Shown one piece after another: positions 5,056-5,157 of a stretch of 5,157 bases of DNA. The stretch is from Thermaerobacter marianensis (GTDB taxonomy: Bacteria; Bacillota; Sulfobacillia; DYIH01), in assembly GCA_020723785.1 (NCBI GenBank), contig DYIH01000130.1:1-5157 (forward strand), given 5' to 3'. A program made the position numbers and the translations under genes. How positions within the stretch are numbered: position 1 is the stretch's first letter; each line of letters starts with the position of its first letter. Below the pieces are notes generated by a model. It worked only from the letters and a program-made list of their open reading frames with translations. It was not told where the DNA came from and searched no databases.

Positions 5056-5157
5056 GTGTGGCGGGTCGTTTACATCGCGCACAATCGGCAGGTTGCGGAA
5101 CAGATCAAAATGCTCCTGACACAGGAAGGATTCCTGGTTACCGTTCGCCCGGCCGGC
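5056..5157 (+). CDS. Small DUF2007-like protein, 3'-partial
   Basis: A GTG at 5056, preceded by AAAGGA (5039-5044) with 11 bases between, opens a frame that runs off the window after 34 codons. It begins WRVVYIAHNRQVAEQIK and continues with LLTQEGFLVTVRP. A short beta strand, an alpha helix ending in LLxxEGF and a second strand match the look of small DUF2007-type (putative signal-transducing) proteins, in which a ferredoxin-like fold of about 65-80 residues is common. Similar short proteins sit near accD in some clostridial genomes, as I recall, sometimes under a doubtful glutamate decarboxylase label. Function is unknown. That it is a gene is likely; the family is a resemblance only. No convincing promoter is seen directly upstream, the best AT-rich patch being CAATAAAA at 5021-5028. 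Confidence 0.6.
   Translation, partial: MWRVVYIAHNRQVAEQIKMLLTQEGFLVTVRPAG

Noticed and set aside
4636..5082. Minus-strand 148-codon frame in the pgpA-downstream region
   Set aside because: The translation is Pro/Gly/Ser/Arg-rich without motifs, while the plus strand shows better protein-like segments and codon bias.

Overview
The window comes from a GC-rich bacterium. The style of DnaE, the YutG-type PgpA-family protein and a typical Gram-positive ribosome-binding site together suggest a high-GC member of the Firmicutes (Clostridia/Peptococcaceae-like). That assignment rests on remembered family resemblance, not on a search.

Layout. Positions 2-3580 hold the 3' two-thirds of dnaE, the replicative DNA polymerase III alpha subunit; its N-terminal PHP region lies before the window. 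The gene is interrupted in frame by a 403-residue intein (1151-2359) with a LAGLIDADG-type homing-endonuclease insert, placed between the conserved polymerase residues FNR and SH. The first endonuclease motif has lost its acidic residue. After dnaE comes a weak terminator hairpin, then an AT-rich island (about 3615-3680) with a good sigma-A-like promoter and a strong Shine-Dalgarno sequence. That Shine-Dalgarno serves an 11-codon leader ORF whose TGA overlaps the first ATG of a PgpA/YutG-family gene (3730-4374). The PgpA homologue has an unusual Ala/Gly/Arg-rich tail of about 58 residues.

From 4375 to 5055 there is no intact gene I can defend. The stretch holds a 10-bp GC hairpin after pgpA, a composite 60-nt inverted repeat (4561-4620), a pair of 9-bp direct repeats, and a stretch that looks like frameshifted coding sequence (about 4735-5026) with several short GC hairpins. 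At 5056 a small gene begins with GTG and runs off the window; its start resembles small DUF2007-like proteins.

Function. dnaE is chromosomal replication. pgpA would belong to phosphatidylglycerol synthesis if it acts as its family name implies, and it appears to be transcribed from its own promoter. The most notable features are the intein in an essential polymerase, with a probably impaired endonuclease, the overlapping leader ORF in front of pgpA, and the structured, apparently decayed 680-base region between pgpA and the last gene. I saw no clear evidence of a wholly new multi-gene system.
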